Below are positions 6,243 to 7,251 of a stretch of 7,251 nucleotides of DNA, piece by piece; position 1 is the first letter of the stretch; each line of letters opens with the position of its first letter. The notes under the pieces were generated by a model. The model ran no database searches. It was not told where the DNA came from and was given only the letters and a program-made list of their open reading frames with translations. A program made the position numbers and the translations under genes. The stretch comes from an uncultured Clostridia bacterium (GTDB lineage Bacteria; Bacillota; Clostridia; Oscillospirales; Oscillospiraceae), in contig CAMGPO010000058.1 in assembly GCA_946060825.1 (NCBI GenBank), forward strand, positions 1-7,251. The letters are read 5' to 3'.

Positions 6243-7247
6243 ATGACCAGACAACTGAAACGGGAACTGCTCCGCCGCTGCGCAGTGCTGCTGGCGGCGG
6301 CTCTGCTGCTGCGCTCCGCCGCCCTGTGGGGGCCGCCGCTTCTGGAGCGGCTGACCATCCCGGGGGCCGGCCAGCTCCGTTCCCTTTTTTCCCATTCCGA
6401 CGCCGGACAGGTTCCCCGGCCGGCGGAGACCGTCCCGGCAGCCGATGAAGCCACAGAGCGCGAACTGCCGCCGCTTCGCTTCCGCGACCTCCCGGAGGAA
6501 ACACCGCAGGAGACCACCATTTCCGCCGCCCTTCCGGCCTTCACAGCGGAGGAGGCCGCGGCCATCACGATCAGCGGCAACTGCACTCTGGGCTACGACA
6601 AGGAGGCCCTGCTGCTGGCGCCGCTGGACGTTCCGCCGGCGTCGGACGGCCCCCAGGTGCTGATCGTCCACACCCACTCCACGGAGGCCTACACGATCGA
6701 GCCGGGCTGGGAGTACGAGGAAACGGAGCTGTGCCGCACCCTGGACCCCGACCGCTCGGTCATCCGCCTGGGCCAGGAGATCGCGGCAATTCTCGAGGAC
6801 CGGGGCATCTCCGTCCTCCACGACACGACGGTCAACGACTACCCCGCCTACGCCGGCTCCTACGACCGCATGGCGGCGGTCATCCAGGCCTACCTCGACC
6901 AGTACCCCTCGATCCGCATGGTGCTGGACGTCCACCGGGACGCCTTTGAAAACGCCGACGGCTCTCTGGGCGGCACAGCTGTGGACGGCCGGGCCAGGGT
7001 CATGCTGGTGGTCGGCACCGACCAGGGCGGCCTTTACCACCCCAACTGGCAGGGAAACCTCTCCTTTGCCCTGAAGCTGGAGGCCCTGATGAACCAGAAT
7101 TCGCCCGGACTGACCCGGGGCATCTCCCTCTGTACCCAGCGCTACAACCAGAATCTGACGCCGCTGTCCCTGCTGGCGGAGTTCGGCGCCGCCGGAGCAA
7201 CGCCGAGCTCCACATCTTCGCCGTTGATATTCCAGCTCTTGACATAG
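6243..7247 (+). CDS. spoIIP: SpoIIP, stage II sporulation protein P, with an abnormal C-terminus
   Basis: SpoIIP is a peptidoglycan amidase and endopeptidase that works with SpoIID and SpoIIM to thin septal wall during forespore engulfment. From the ATG at 6243 there are 334 codons. A basic N-terminus and a hydrophobic anchor (about residues 12-28) are followed by a low-complexity linker rich in proline and glutamate. The catalytic domain starts with VLIVHTHSTEAY (139-150; H143, H145 and E148 are candidate metal or catalytic residues), then NDYPAYAGSYDRM (198-210), DVHRDA (229-234), YHPNWQGN, RYNQNLTP and LLAEFG with E313. After the GAAG that follows, the expected asparagine and helix are missing and the frame ends in about 18 unrelated residues. 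I chose 6243 because the anchor begins there and GGGGG lies about seven bases upstream; 6225 is an alternative. It follows tadA by 48 bases. Confidence 0.88.
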   Translation: MTRQLKRELLRRCAVLLAAALLLRSAALWGPPLLERLTIPGAGQLRSLFSHSDAGQVPRPAETVPAADEATERELPPLRFRDLPEETPQETTISAALPAFTAEEAAAITISGNCTLGYDKEALLLAPLDVPPASDGPQVLIVHTHSTEAYTIEPGWEYEETELCRTLDPDRSVIRLGQEIAAILEDRGISVLHDTTVNDYPAYAGSYDRMAAVIQAYLDQYPSIRMVLDVHRDAFENADGSLGGTAVDGRARVMLVVGTDQGGLYHPNWQGNLSFALKLEALMNQNSPGLTRGISLCTQRYNQNLTPLSLLAEFGAAGATPSSTSSPLIFQLLT

Positions 7248-7251
7248 CCGA

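Noticed and set aside
5580..7040. A 486-codon open frame on the minus strand across tadA and spoIIP.
   Set aside because: It spans two well-supported genes and both promoters between cls and tadA, so it cannot be coding as a unit.

Overview
The window is GC-rich (above 60% in the conserved genes) and looks like chromosomal housekeeping DNA from an endospore-forming Gram-positive bacterium. A spoIIP-type sporulation gene, strong AGGAGG-like ribosome binding sites, sigma-A promoters with extended -10 boxes, and a clostridial-type cardiolipin synthase together suggest a high-GC Clostridia member, perhaps Oscillospiraceae-like. The taxon is an inference; no marker here fixes it. No rRNA, tRNA, CRISPR array, insertion sequence or integrase was seen.

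Layout: (1) 1-1954, minus strand, is the first 651 codons of uvrA, running off the left edge. (2) 1955-2116 is a divergent promoter region with a good promoter for each side and several small palindromes. (3) 2117-3493, plus strand, encodes an uncharacterised FAD/NAD(P)-dependent dehydrogenase with an N-terminal cysteine cluster. (4) 3590-3859, plus strand, encodes an 89-residue single-pass membrane protein of unknown function in a clearly AT-richer patch. (5) 3860-4095 has no convincing gene and ends in a 22-bp perfect hairpin, probably a terminator shared by the two converging units. (6) 4096-5619, minus strand, is cardiolipin synthase, whose start I place at a TTG codon behind a strong ribosome binding site. 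(7) 5620-5744 holds back-to-back promoters for cls and tadA. (8) 5745-6194, plus strand, is tadA, the tRNA adenosine deaminase. (9) 6243-7247, plus strand, is spoIIP, probably co-transcribed with tadA. A hairpin covers its ribosome binding site, and its reading frame loses family resemblance about 55 bases before the window ends.

The genes do not form one pathway: DNA repair, redox, membrane lipid, tRNA editing and sporulation functions sit side by side in short transcription units. I did not find a new multi-gene system. The points most worth a second look are the abnormal 3' end of spoIIP, the hairpin over its ribosome binding site, the cysteine cluster of the dehydrogenase, and the AT-rich orphan gene.
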